From assembly GCF_014839805.1 (NCBI RefSeq), contig NC_051124.1:8370001-8434000 (forward strand): 64,000 bases of DNA, written 5' to 3'. The stretch's first letter is position 1. Every line of letters starts with the position of its first letter. Of the stretch, positions 35,739 to 48,125 are shown piece after piece. The notes beneath the pieces are model-generated. The model saw nothing but the letters and a program-made list of their open reading frames with translations, was not told the origin of the DNA and did not search any database. Made by a program: the position numbers and the translations under genes. The DNA comes from Manduca sexta (taxonomy: Eukaryota > Arthropoda > Insecta > Lepidoptera > Sphingidae).

Positions 35739-38565
35739 GTGAGAAATTTTTTCGAATATCCGATGAAATAAAATGGATTTTAACATTTTCATAATGTTAT
35801 GGTTTTGTGTGTTTATTGTGTGAAGTAAATTCACATGTAATACATTTATCATTTTATAGTTTTGTTGATAAATAATATTACTCACTGGCATGACTTTAAA
35901 ATTCTAGGACAAATTGGAACATAATTTATCAAAACGCAAACGGATATTTAACTAAAAGTATTTTATACACACTTCCTGTTTCAGTTCCAAAAAGATTCTT
36001 GCCAACCTATGTTTTACGCTAGGTACAACACTAAATTACTGCAGTCGTCATAACTATATGAACTAGTTCATACGTACTGTCAGATTGCAATAACTTCGAT
36101 TCCCACGACAAACACGTTTGCCATCTCCACCCCATTCTTGTTGGTTATCTAAATAAGTATTTCGTACGTCATCCATCAATCAGTCAAGGTGGTGATTGAA
36201 TTTCTTCTCAGTACAGGCATTCGCAATGGCAGTGCAGCCTCGAGGTCGACCTGTTAGCCAGTGTGCCTTCGAACGGACCCATTTGGTATAATTACGTTCG
36301 AACTTTATGTGATGCCTGCCCTTGCCGACGGCGGCAGTTATTTGTCTTTTTGAATAAAAGCGTTACAATTAGATATTGTAATTTCTTAATTTTTATTACA
36401 GATATTAGCATTTCGCATGTTAGTGTGAATAGTAATTAAATTAGCATTTTAATTAAATTAATTTCACTTGAATGTTAATTATTGATTGCTTTATTCAAAC
36501 ACGGCCTTAATAGGAAACAGCACGTTGAGAGCTGGCCAGATACAATAAATCAAGGCTTGTCTTTCCGTATGGAAAGCACATTCGTAAACAACATTAATAA
36601 ATGTTTAGATAAATGCCAATAAAGATGTGACCTTTCTATCGATGAAGTGCGTTTATTTTTAACATTGTATCGATATTATTCTTGGAATTATAGATATCAG
36701 GAATCGCCTATTCGATTTTGAAAATATTATATTCGTTTTTTCCAGTCCTGTGTTAAAAATATAATACATTGTCTTATCTTTGCATCACCCAATGGTTGAT
36801 TTTTAGAAAATGCCTCAGGCATTAAGTCCACGTGTATACATCTACTGTATATAAAGTTTAAATAAATAAAAAGTAATCTCGGAGATTTCATGATTATTTT
36901 TAAAGTAGTAGGTACCTATAGTATATAGAAAGGCACTGAATATTAAGTACTTATTCGTTAAATAATTCTGTACAAATGATATACCAAGGAAAAGTCTACC
37001 TAAATATTTCTTAGAATCATCTAATTGTACCTGAAAGACCTTACATGTGTTCCGAAACGCCTGAAGCGGTCGCCCACTTTGCAAAACTCAGAGGCCAACA
37101 ACTGCCCATAACGCGCCCCAAAGGCGAAGTTCCGTATTGAATAGCAATTTAGCTAATTTGCTAATGTTTTATAGCCGCGTAAAGTGTTTGCACACGCATG
37201 GCCGATGGACAGCTTGCTTTATGTACCTAATTTATTGCAATAATTTAGAGGTTACCGCCATTACGGATAAGATAATGTAGCTAAAATTATCTTTGTACAT
37301 CACGCACTGTTGCCTTATGGCGGGATCACGACATTTTTAAATTACCACTTGTGGACGACTTTGTACTTATAAAATAGCGATAGTGTGGAAATTGTGTCAT
37401 TCTGTAAAATTTTAGTTGCCTTGGAGAAGCAGCTCAATATAAAATAAAAATATTTCTAAAAAACACCACTAAATATATTTTTGAATACCTGACGACCGGC
37501 ATAGATACGGGCAAGAGAATTGTCCGATGATAAATTATTAATCTTGTCCGTGACCAGAGTACCTCTTTTTAGTATATTTGGCGCTGGGACGAGAATATCA
37601 GCGCCGGCCTTGCTAAAAAAAAAAAACACAATGTTTACAAGGTAACAAAATTGGGCGATTTATTGTTAGGGCGACATATCTTAATGAGCGATCGGCTTGG
37701 TACGTGCCCGGGTGCCACACACCCCTCACGCCACCGAGTAGAAGTAGAACCTCTCGGTTCGTACGAACAGTAGTAACCGACCACGAAGTCAGAAGAATCG
37801 CGGTTGCATCGCTGTCAAGCATTCAATAATACCTAATATCGTCCAAGACAATTTTTCATCCAGCATTATTAGTGGCGCTACCCGAGTAAAAGATTGTCGT
37901 TTACGCGCATTGCTTTTTATATTTTTTATGATATTAATCGTGAGTCGAAGTTCTGCTCGCGTAAGTTCTCCAGATACAAGTAGTTCATGCAAGATATAGT
38001 TTTATACAGGGTGCATTTTTAAGACGGGGAAGTAATGCTAACCTTAAGTGTTATATCCCCATAGTGTTGATCCTTATAGGCAAGCGAAGCGATTGGCATA
38101 AAACAGTTTTTGTGTAATTTGTACCTTATATACTGTCATTTTTTAAAAATCTTTAAATGGTTTACGGGTTTCCGAAGAAATTTTTCGTATAGCTATCGCC
38201 ATTATGGTAGCTACCCTTACTTCCCAAAATCAAAAATAAACCTGTATAAATGTATAGGCTTAGGCATTCAGTCTAGGTTTTACAGTTTACTGAATGAAAA
38301 TAAAAATGTACAGCAGGTACACACAGACACATGTCTTATGCTTTTATCGTCGAAGAGATGGGCAGAAGCACAACTAGTTTCACAGAACTTATTTTTCGCC
38401 AATATATTATATAGAAGAAGAGTCTATCCCTATGAAGTGACAGCCACAAACTCGAATCAAGGGCACCTCGCGTGTACTTTTTCAATTCTTAACCTGGGAA
38501 TCGAACCCAAAGGTAAAAAAAACCTTTCAAAGAATTAAAAATAATTAAGAAATATTTTTTTACAG
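35739..38565 (+). other. for: kinase intron 1 (2.8 kb)
   Basis: GTGAGA donor and TTTTTTTACAG acceptor. It contains an antisense SINE close to the acceptor and a few GC-richer patches (36.06-36.33 and 37.48-37.82 kb) with no recognisable gene. Part of 37.65-37.82 kb is CpG-rich (CGTGCCCGGGTGCCACACAC) and may be transposon debris. Confidence 0.8.
38315..38515 (-). mobile_element. family B-like SINE, antisense, 50 bp before a kinase exon
   Basis: The minus strand shows a B box (GGGTTCGATTCCCAGG, 38495-38510), then a diverged body, then CTGCCCATCTCTTCGACGAT and AAAAGCATAAGACATGTGTC, the family B end (CTACCCCTTCGGAGATAAAG...GTGTG). A 142-codon + strand frame over it starts with TTG and is an artefact. 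It lies just upstream of the acceptor at 38566. Confidence 0.5.
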
Positions 38566-38732
38566 ATCAAGGGAGCTCATCAAAGGTGCTATCCTGGACA
38601 ATGACTTCATGAAGAATTTGGAGATGACCCAGATCCGCGAGATCGTGGACTGCATGTATCCCGTCGAGTATGCGGCTGGCAGCTTAATTATAAAAGAAGG
38701 AGATGTCGGCAGCATCGTGTATGTTATGGAAG
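38566..38732 (+). CDS. for: cGMP-dependent protein kinase, second coding exon (start of cGMP-binding domain A)
   Basis: The spliced product continues [20 protein letters not shown], then [15 protein letters not shown] and [15 protein letters not shown], about residues 142-196. This is the start of the first cyclic-nucleotide-binding domain: the N-terminal helices, then the first beta strands with the conserved GD (E-G-D-V-G-S). It is almost identical to the same exon in insect PKGs. The phosphate-binding cassette (GELAILYN) would be in the next exon. Acceptor TTTTTTACAG|A; donor GAAG|GTAATA, leaving one base of the next codon. No matching next exon is visible downstream in the window, so the gene is cut or its intron exceeds 25 kb. 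Confidence 0.93.
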
Positions 38733-39564
38733 GTAATATATATTTTTTTTATTACTACACCTAACTATAATTTTGTTTGATAAATTAGAAAAAATAAACC
38801 TAATATTGGTGAATAGCGCTAACTATCGCTAAGAAGACATAACAATGAATTTGCATTAAACCGCCATCTAGCGTTAAATCTTAAAACAAAATGGCATATA
38901 GTAGTTTTTGGCTTCAGTCTAAAGATGGCGCTAATAAAACATGAATAGTATTTCTACTTCCCGATAGACAGCGTTGTAACGTTATAAATATATTTTTAGT
39001 GCATATTTTGCCGACGCTGTCACCGAATTTAAAATTTAGCAATGTATGGTTATAGAAATTTGTAACTTTTGTACGGGTAATGAAAAATGATTTCAACATA
39101 AACGAATATTTACTTTCAAAATATTTACTTTCAAAATAAGACTATAAGCAATATGTATACTTAAGTAGTTTTGTAATTAAAAGTTATATTAAGCCTATTA
39201 AGAATTAAGAAGTCTTCCTAAAAATAAAAAATTAAATATATAAAAATCTTGTGCTTTTAAAAATGTGACGATAATTAACAATACCTAATTGTGACTATTT
39301 GATACTGGCTTGAAAGGTAAATTTCATACATATTGGCTTAATATATAAAATATAAAAATTAAGAAACGCGAAACCGTAAGGAAAGTATTATAGGTAATTT
39401 TATGATATTTTTCTACCTAGAATGCTTGAGTACTTACATTTTTTATGCGAACATGTAAAAAAGGCTTATGCTTTGCTCTCAAAGGTCTTAAAAATCATAT
39501 GCATAACGGGCACTAAAGCATGTATAACTGCTAGGGAAAATACTACAATTTACAGTAGACTTTT

Positions 39565-39733
39565 TTCTCAGCTATGTAGGCTTAAGGCGTTCAGGTAAGG
39601 AAAAGCCGAGGCAGTCACGGCAGTTGCTTTTCCGCTTTCTCGACGGACGCAGGGAAAGTATCCGACGGCTTAGCTAAAGTCAATGTTGTCTAAGACGAAG
39701 ATCATGCGACTTGATCGTCTCTTTTAAAAAAAA
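39565..39733 (+). mobile_element. poly(A)-terminated retroelement 3' end or SINE, unidentified
   Basis: A GC-rich block (AAGCCGAGGCAGTCACGGCA, CTCGACGGACGCAGGGAAAG, ATGCGACTTGATCGTCTCTT) stands out from AT-rich flanks and ends abruptly in a 13-A run. Just before the A run, GATCA/TGATC and GAC/GTC can pair as a hairpin. The abrupt A tail indicates reverse transcription. The 5' limit is unclear and no target duplication was found. Confidence 0.5.
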
Positions 39734-42320
39734 AAAACTTGCTTTTGTATAGAGAATGTATCTAACATATGAAAGATATATCTACCTAGCACATTTTTGC
39801 TGTAAATGTAGACATATTTCGGTTGTGCTACCTTTTCCCAATGTTCAATCCTCCAGTTGCTTCTATTAATATAATCACTTAATTTTTTTTGAGTTCATAT
39901 AATACATTTATTTACTAATGGTTTTCCAAAGTTGTAAATATTTAATACATATTATATGTATATCTAGTTTTATCCACTCTTATAATTGAAAAAAAAAACA
40001 AGATTTGCATTAATCACACTTTAGAAGAGTCTTTTGATTCTAACATTATCTTGGTTGATACTCTTTCGGAAAATGCTAAACTGTCAGTCAAACTGTAACC
40101 CTTTCTTCAACACATCAATTAGTCTAATTAGAATATTTAAATACTTTTTGTTTTTGTGCTTATGATAGTAATAAAACGTTAAATATTATATTATTATTTA
40201 TATCATTATTATCAAGTTACGACTTAGCTCTACAATAAGTTAAAAAAATGCATAAATAGATTAAAATCTTAAGTATATCACACCTAGGTGTTTCAACTTT
40301 GTGCGAGCAATAAAAACATCCACATTTATACCACAGTAACCTCAGCATGTCCATATAAGCATATTTATTGTCCGGTATAAAGCAAATGAAATCATTTGCC
40401 ACAAACAAGGCTAAGTGAAATTGAAGCAAGTACCGATAAGGTCACGCCCGGCCCACGCGCTGCACTCCACAACATACCTATTAGCAACACTGTTTATGTA
40501 TTTAATGTAGAGTATAGACTGATACAATTCTGGCGGCCGTTTTAGGACTCCAATGTAGTATCGTTGCGTCAGGTACCTATTAGTCGACTTTTTGTTTGGA
40601 CTACACTATATTTGAACATTAGGCAGTGGCACAGGTTGTCATGAAAGGGCTTTCTAAAAAAAATATGTTCGGGGCCCTTTAGGGCAGTGCGAACTTTTGG
40701 GAGTTTACTTAGTAATGTAGATATGGGCCAAAAGTGTCCTTAAATATAGGGGTCCCGTACCACTGATAGGGCGGTATCTATACCCCTGATATCAAGTTCA
40801 GTGCAACTTCCCGTGCATAATTTAAAATAATCTTGTAGATAATTTGATTCATATTTAGATGATATTTGAATCTCTAATCTCTGCCTACTATGATGTCATA
40901 CAGGTGAAATATTTTGTATGTCTACGTAGTTATTTAACGTATATACAATGAATTTATCCTCAATGCGGTTCTCAGGCAATGGCTAAACACATACTAAAAA
41001 GGTATGGTAAGGTTCCACAAACTCGCCCACATTTTGCAAATGTATTTCCGGCCCATGACGTAATAGTCGCGCCTATAGTCATTTTTAGTACTGTTTTCAC
41101 TATGTGCTTCTTATTATAGGGAAAACAATCTGAAGAATAATTATTGGTAATATTACGAGTAGGTACGTTACTCCGAACTCCGGAATTTCTCTATTTAAAC
41201 GATGCGCACTATCATTAAATATGAAAACATAAAATATTATAAGTTATGACTTTATTATTTGTCGTAACAAGAACTGGAGTAACTCAAATTACTGATGAGG
41301 TGTATTAAACAAAAACAAATTTGGATATATCTTTCTGTAAAAATGTTTTCAGAAATACACAGTTTTTAGCATAATATTTTATATATTTTTTTATAATTCT
41401 ACATTAAACTTTTTGTGATTTTTCAAATGGAACACTGTACAAATACATAATTAATTTGAACCCGGATTTCATTACTTTGTTTATTACTTCTTAAATTATT
41501 GCCCTGCTGGTAATCAGTGAGTTATTACACAGTTTGACACAATTGATAACAATATATTAATTAATTTACTCACTCCAAGAATATTCAATTGTCAAATACA
41601 CACTAGTCATTTATTTCATAAAATAAAGTCGCAACAGTTACATCTCTAATGCTCAGTTCCTGTTAACTTTCGTACTTTCTTGAACAGTTTAATGTTATTT
41701 AGGTAACTTAATTTATCTTTGGAAAAACCGCTTTACTTGCATTTATGTCTCCGTAGATATGATTCAATTGGTACAATCACTTCTCTTAGGAATTCCCTTT
41801 TTCACAACCGATGAGATCATTTATTTCATTCTTGTGTTTCTTCTTGGATGCAATATGTTTCTGTGATAAGTATCTTCATTGTAGAATATTTCTTTGTTTG
41901 AGTGCTAAATGCGGTTTGTTTTTCTTTGTTTATAATAACATTTATTCCTCTTTTTATATCATTAAGTACTTAAGATATTGATCTTCATTCATTTTAAAGG
42001 TAATTTTTACAACTCTTTTAATATGAACTGTTAGTATTGAGCAGAATTATATAAATAATATAATAATGTAATTTTTTCAAGTTTCATAAAACTTATATAA
42101 TAAAATTTATAACATAATTAACCGCTCATTACCTACATAAAATAGCAATACTTAACAATAAGATTAAATGACTATTACAAATGAATTTGTAATTCTGATA
42201 AAAGCTATTTTTTCTATCGTAACACGTGTTGTTCAAACAAATTTATAAAAAAATCCATTATAAGCCTTAATATTGTCATAAATTATAAGACGGAAATAAA
42301 AAAATAATACAAAAATAATC

Positions 42321-42509
42321 ATGACAATTGTCCAGAATTACGAAATTGGAGACAAAAACTGTCCGACCGCAGACAATGCGTGCTCGCCTCACGGCCTTGG
42401 CGTCGGAGATCGAGATTCGCGGCCTCGTCGAGTTTTTGTCGTACAGGCAGCTGACGTCAACACGTCCGGTTGCCGCGACAACCAACCAGTGAAAGTAACT
42501 TATGTGTAA
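42321..42509 (+). promoter_or_regulatory. CpG-rich island with a full CRE; possible promoter or first exon
   Basis: The densest CpG block of the intron. It has a perfect cAMP-response element TGACGTCA at 42452-42459. About 17 bp on, GTTGCCGCGACAAC is one mismatch from an RFX X-box. Both strands are open across it: + 62 codons from ATG, ending beside AAA|GTAACT, a possible donor; minus 69 codons. Neither translation resembles a known protein. A small exon or an alternative promoter of one of the two genes is possible. The open frames may simply follow from high GC. Confidence 0.35.
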
Positions 42510-42734
42510 TTTTCAACTTAATGTTTACAATATGAAAGATTATTTGGTTTAATTCTTGCTACTATAGACGGCTTTGCAATAATCTCACGATTCCACGACA
42601 AGAAATTTTATAGAGTAGATCACTTATTGAGAAAGCAAGTTAAGGAAACGTAAAGTTAAAATGTAGGCTTTGTGAACAAATATTCTGTTGTTTCCAATTC
42701 GATACTTTAATGCATGTTATGGCTTACTTTGGGG

Positions 42735-43228
42735 TTTTATAATTGCAAAAAACTAGAAAAGCATGGTTCCTGAATTTAAATACATTATAATAAATAATAG
42801 TAATATCAGCCCTGTATTATATACTTGCCCACTGCTGAGCACGGGCCTCCTCTACTACTGAGAGGGATTAGGCCTTAGTCCACCACGCTGGCCTAGTGCG
42901 GATTGTTAGACTTCACACACCCTCAAAATTCCTATAGAGAACTTCTCAGATGTGCAGGTTTCCTCACGATGTTTTCCTTCACCGTTAAAGCGAACGATAA
43001 ATTCACAAAGAATACACACATGATTTTTTTTTAGAAAAGTCAGAGGTGTGTGCCCTTGGGATTTGAACCTGCGGACTTTCGTCTCGGCAGTCCGTTCTAC
43101 ACCCAACTATGCTATCACTGCTTCAAATTTAAATACATTAGGAATTAAGTATAAGAATTTTTAAAATTGCAAAAAGACTAGAAAAGCACGGTTCTTCAAT
43201 TATTTTAGCATAAGGAATTAGATACGTA
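42735..43228. repeat. tandem duplication (~70-76 bp units) split by a SINE
   Basis: Unit 1 (42735-42787 continued at 43141-43157) and unit 2 (43158-43228) share ATTGCAAAAA, CTAGAAAAGCA and GGTTC, then an AATT-rich stretch and GGAATTA. Removing the SINE and one copy of its target duplication restores the head-to-tail pair. Confidence 0.7.
42788..43125 (-). mobile_element. full-length family A SINE, antisense
   Basis: The minus strand shows a head with an A-box-like ATAGCATAGTTGGGTGTAGA and a B box (GGTTCAAATCC), the family A body, and a 3' ATTATTATT-type end. A perfect 15-bp target duplication AATTTAAATACATTA flanks it (42773-42787 and 43126-43140). It is highly similar to the copy at 509-833, so it is fairly young. 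Confidence 0.92.
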
Positions 43229-44961
43229 AAAAGTTGTCAGAACATCATTTAGTTTACTTCTGATGATAATGATGTTACAAAAAAACTAATAAATTGAGTT
43301 TTGGCAGTAGGACATACAAAGATCGACTAGATCACCATTCACTTCACTAATGATAATCACGACGACGAAACAAGCATACGAGTGGAATATTCTCTGTACA
43401 TCAATCATATACAAATTAATTCCAATTCCGCATATGACGCAACTATCATCGAGACAGCGAACTGGCCAACGTTATCTGAAGTCAAAGGGTCAACTTCAAT
43501 AGGCTATTTTGCTTAAATTCCTTATCGTGCCACGAGTATTAATCATTCCTAACATACGAATTTCATAACAAATATCGTTAAATCACATAATACAGGCGCA
43601 AGAGGCAATTTTCGATTGGGTTCCAGTCGTTTGGTCTCATCGCGGTTGACCAATGTGGCCTTAATGTCTTTGGAGATTTGAATGCGGTCGAAACATCCTC
43701 AAGCAAGAGTATGCTCAATTATATTTTATTAGGACAATACCCATAAAGTGTTACGAGCTTGGGAATTGTAGTTATCATGAAAGTAAAGCAATGTTGACAC
43801 GTGCCTAACATATTCTGGATCTGTGACTTAGGGAATGGTATTTGCTTTTATGTTTTGTTAGAATTTGAGGAACGACAATGTTATGCTAGTCAATGTCGCT
43901 ATAATTCAACGTCTTAATATATTATTATGGACTTTAATTTATGTTTAAAAATTTAACTTTCTCATATTTCATTAGTACCATCCAATGGTATCATAAACCT
44001 TCAGCTGTCTTATATACGCATTTTACTTTTATAGCCACTACATTTTATTACATTAAACAGTTGAACGAATACATCTTGGAATAGCTCGTTTCAATACAAT
44101 CACGTGTCCAGCCTTGCGGTAAACTATCGCATCTCAAACTCCACCACTCTCCTAAAAACTAAATTCCTCGATGTCGTTTCTATAAAATCAATTAGCCTAT
44201 TATCAATTTTCACGTTCTAATTCCCTATATAATTATCGAAGCTACCGTGCCAGTTGGAAGTGACGTCGATCCCCTGTTAACATTTAAAGCGACGAGTGCA
44301 TCTTTATTTAGCTGCATTGTAGGCTGCCGCCAAGCGCGCATTCTGACGATGTGACCATCCATAACACGCGATTTCTCTTAACTGAATGAATGGTTGTTAT
44401 GAGCGTTTGATGTGGCTTGTTGTTGCAACCTAATTCCTTAAATGACTTCTATTAGAACTGCTATACGAATTACGAGATGTTATGGAATAAACATTAATGT
44501 TTGTTACGATTTTTTAAGTGTTGTATGATCAGATAAGGTTGTGACTCATTAGGCATCGCCCTACGTTTATAATTGATTATGAGTTAATGACTCAGATCTC
44601 AAACTCTGTAAAAGGCACGAGTCACATTATTTTTAGTTATAATTCGATGAAAATAATAGACAGATTATAAATGGATATTACAAGGAATTGATATCGTATC
44701 TTTAAATTTTGTTATGGAAATAAAACAAATAAGATACATATGAAAATTTGAATTGATTTTGAAATTCCCATACATGGTGAGTATAAAATCGGGCCCACTC
44801 TTAAATTATCTAATTGAACAAATATCATGAACGTACAAGACGCAGAACATGGCGTGGGAAGAAAGTGATGTGTAAATTGGTTAATAATATAATTATGCCT
44901 TTTAAAACCATCGCATGACGTAGTTTTGTAATAATAACAAATAGGCCAACCATTACATTAT

Positions 44962-45279
44962 AATAATAAGAGCCCTGTATTATATACTGTCCCACTGGGC
45001 CTCCTCTACTACTGAGAGGGATTAGGACTTAGTCCACCTCGCTGGCCTAGTGCGGATTGGTAGACTTCACACGCCCTCGAAATTCCCATAGAGAACTTCT
45101 CTGGTGTCCAGATTTCCTCACGATGTTTTCCTTCATCGTTAAAGCGAGCGATAATTCACAAAGAATACACACATAACTTTTTAGAAAAGCCAGAGGTGTG
45201 TGCCCTTGGGATTTGAAAAGGCGGACATTCGTCTCGGCAGTCCGTTCCACAACCAACTAGGCTATCGCCACTTTTTTGG
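44962..45279 (-). mobile_element. near full-length family A SINE, antisense, B box damaged
   Basis: A 13-bp target duplication ACCATTACATTAT flanks it at 44949-44961 and 45280-45292. The minus strand has the A box (TAGCCTAGTTGG), but the B box is changed to CTTTTCAAATCC. There is a small deletion near the 3' end (CCCACTGGGCC, lacking the AGCAGTG stretch). The copy is probably transcriptionally dead. Confidence 0.9.
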
Positions 45280-45319
45280 ACCATTACATTATTTATGAAA
45301 TTTATAGTCTTATGTCTGA

Positions 45320-45505
45320 TTAGCTTTCGCCTGCGTCTCCGCCGACGTGAAAAAGTTTTTCCGGGAAAAAGGAAGTCTATAGCACTTAGGAGTAATGTAG
45401 CTTTCTATTAATGAAAGAAAGATCGAAATCGGTTAAGCAGCTCGTAGGTCTTGGGATTAGCGCGTTTAAACAAACAAAATGTTCAGCTTCACATATTAGT
45501 ATAGA
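45320..45505 (-). mobile_element. short non-autonomous Helitron, 186 bp, well-defined ends
   Basis: The minus strand begins TCTATACTAATATGTGAAGC and ends with a GCGTC-rich palindrome, CGAAAG and CTAA (CTRR). The flanks are A and T with no duplication. It retains the AACGCGCTAATCCCAAGACC and TTTCCCGGAAAAAC segments of the family. It sits 28 bp from a SINE. Confidence 0.7.
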
Positions 45506-46119
45506 TTAGTTCGAAGAAGTTACTACCAATCCCTTACTTATATCGTAGTTGAAATCACAATGTCAAAGCATTCTCTAATGATTCTGTGCAAAACCGAAAA
45601 GCAATTGCTAATTTTGAACTTATTCGGCAAAATTATAACGTTTTGGTGATGTAAAAAATTAAATAAAAGAAACAATTGAGCCCCCATTGAATGAACCAAA
45701 AAAAGCGCGAAGTCTATGTCATTTAATTGTATGTTTGTGACTGATCGAGATACAATGTCTCAGTCACGTGTTAGACCCTCAACCATTCCCAATAAAAGGA
45801 CACAGTCGTGTTTTTGCCCTATTCTAAACTCACAAAATTTCTTTGTTTTCCTTTGGTAGAGGTAAAGTATGTTTCACAGTACGCTCGTGATGTCAAAGGT
45901 GACATGCCTCTTGCTTAACATGACACATCAGTCGTAAATTATATTCAAATCATGCGTTTATTTGCCGACGATGTTTTCCTCGATCGTTAGAGTGTGTTAT
46001 GTAAAAATGCGCTTTCGAAAATCAATGTTACAGGTCAAGTTTCCGACGTGTTTTCACGCTGCGATAATTTTTAAATTAATGTATTCTTATTTGTCCATCC
46101 TTATTTGTTTAAAAATATG

Positions 46120-46420
46120 TTAGTTTGGTGGCGCAGTTGGTACGACTGCAATGCTAAGGTCTACGGTGTGATGCCCGAATATCAAATAGTCTCGACTCGG
46201 TGGACTTCGGCGGACCTCGCCTCCTCTCCCTTCTTACACCCCAATTAGTAACTCAAAACACCCCTCTTTCGACTCATTAGGCAAAAATGTTAAGCCGGGC
46301 TGTTTGTACTGGATAAACACAGGCTGATCCGGGAAGCGCGACACACTTACGTGGGCCACTATGGCGGATTAAAATTTTGTATGGTAGTTGCTATCCGGAC
46401 GGACACAAAATATATCCAAC
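46120..46420 (+). mobile_element. tRNA-derived SINE-like repeat of a third type
   Basis: The head has an A-box-like TGGCGCAGTTGG and a decayed B box (GTGTGATGCCCG). The body includes CCCGGCTTAAC on the minus strand, GATCCGGGAAGCGCGACACA and GCTATCCGGACGGACAC. It has no close second copy in the window. Confidence 0.5.
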
Positions 46421-47877
46421 CACCAAAACTTTAAGTTATCTTTACATAGGTCAAATCGTTATTCAAAATATGAATCAAACTACAATAATAAGACTGAATA
46501 AAAAATGCATTCCATACCGCTTAGTGTAAACATGTTATTTAAATAATTAGATGATGCATCGTATTGAAAGTGAATTGTATAGGAGAGGGAAAAATGCCCG
46601 CATATCTCTCCATTGTTCAATAGTACATTAAGGCGAGACAAAATAGTTCCGACTCTCAGAACGAACCTATTTATCTCTCGTTCTGTATTGTTGATCGTTG
46701 ATGATAAATTCATTGAGGAGTTGTTTGCTGTATTTATAATCTATATGCTTTCCTGTTTTTGGTAGACTATATTAACACGTGTAAAAACTTCAAACTCCTT
46801 TGTAAGTTGTGATGCATGGAATGTGAGATTTGGCATAACTTTCTGTATGTTTATACACGCTAATATATAATGAATGGTGTATTTTTTAAGAGCCTTCGAT
46901 TAAGAATTAGATGATTCATTTATAAAATTGTGTATCCAAAATAAATCTATTAGTAAAATATCTCTTTTTATGACTTAATGATATATTTTGTCTATTTAAT
47001 ATTAATGTTGAAACGTTGAGGTCTGTTGAAATAGAAAATTAGCAACAATTTAAATAACATCAATTTAAAATAATTGTGATAAAAATTGAATTATTGACAT
47101 GATTTTTAGGGTACAATTTACACTTATTAGGTTAAAATTATAAGACGTAATCTGGTATTTTTAAAGTTTATTGCACCAGTAACTGTTACGTAATGTTATT
47201 GTCGAGCATTGATTCAATTATACACTGATTATATTTTATTGATAGCTCTTTTTATGTCGATCGATTCATTTTTCGAATACACGCACAATATAGATAATAA
47301 TAGCAGTTTTCAATCCTCGTTTCAAATGCGCTATAAAAGAAATCTTAACTAAATGATGCATAGATATTTCTATTCTTACTTGATCTTTTGTTTCCCCTCG
47401 GCTCATTTATCATGTATTAACGATTTGAATAATTTTATTCGAGTTATTTATTTTATTTATTTACATATTTGTTAAAACATAAAGAGCTTATTCTTTAGAC
47501 TAATGCAATCATAAACTCAGTGAGTTTTCCGTGCATCAAAATATAGACAATAATTGTATATTCTTATGATTGTTGTGTATAGGATAGATTACATTAATTT
47601 ACAATGATTTTGTGTATCACCTACTGAGCCGGCCGTCGCGTTGCGTATATGAAAAAAAAAGTATAAAATCCGGCGGTAGAAACTTATGTAAATGTTCCAT
47701 TTTGCATTTTAAGTGTGTATCAGTTTTATATGGGCTACAAATTTTGTTATGGAATACGTATATAGATGGCGAAATCGTTGTACAGTTTATGCTCAGTTAC
47801 CTTTTTAATTTGAATGTCTTACAGAAAGTTCCTCGTAGCTTTCTTTGCTTGTCTTATATTTTAATAAATATCAGCAT

Positions 47878-48125
47878 ATATGCTGGTAGTAAGATAAATT
47901 TTATATCTGCCCGGATTGCTACCACCGTACACAAGATTAACCTACCTTCACCATAGAAGCCCACGTAATTGTGTCGCGTTCTGGGTTCAGCCTGTGTATA
48001 GTTCCAACAGGGCATAATTGGGTCGACTACCGAAGGCTAATCATCTCTCGACTGTTGGCATTCTACTAGACAACACTCAACTTACCATCAGGAGCAGTAA
48101 GGTCATTTTGGCGTGTGTTTAGAAA
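47878..48125 (+). mobile_element. LINE 3' region (family C), most complete copy
   Basis: Recognisable from common moth repeats: TGCTGGTAGTAAGAT, GCCCGGATTGCTACCACC, then TCAACTTACCATCAGGAGCA, GTAAGGTCATTTTGGCGTGT and a final A run. Diverged. A 114-codon frame at 47612-47956 that runs into it starts with GTG and is not a gene. Confidence 0.6.

Noticed and set aside
38110..38538. 142-codon open frame directly before the kinase exon
   Set aside because: It begins with TTG, overlaps an antisense SINE and has no family resemblance; it would also conflict with the acceptor context.
42276..42485. Minus-strand GRVDVS, similar to the PKG segment GRVEVS expected in kinase exon 3
   Set aside because: It is on the wrong strand and the following residues do not match the cGMP-binding domain; a chance match.
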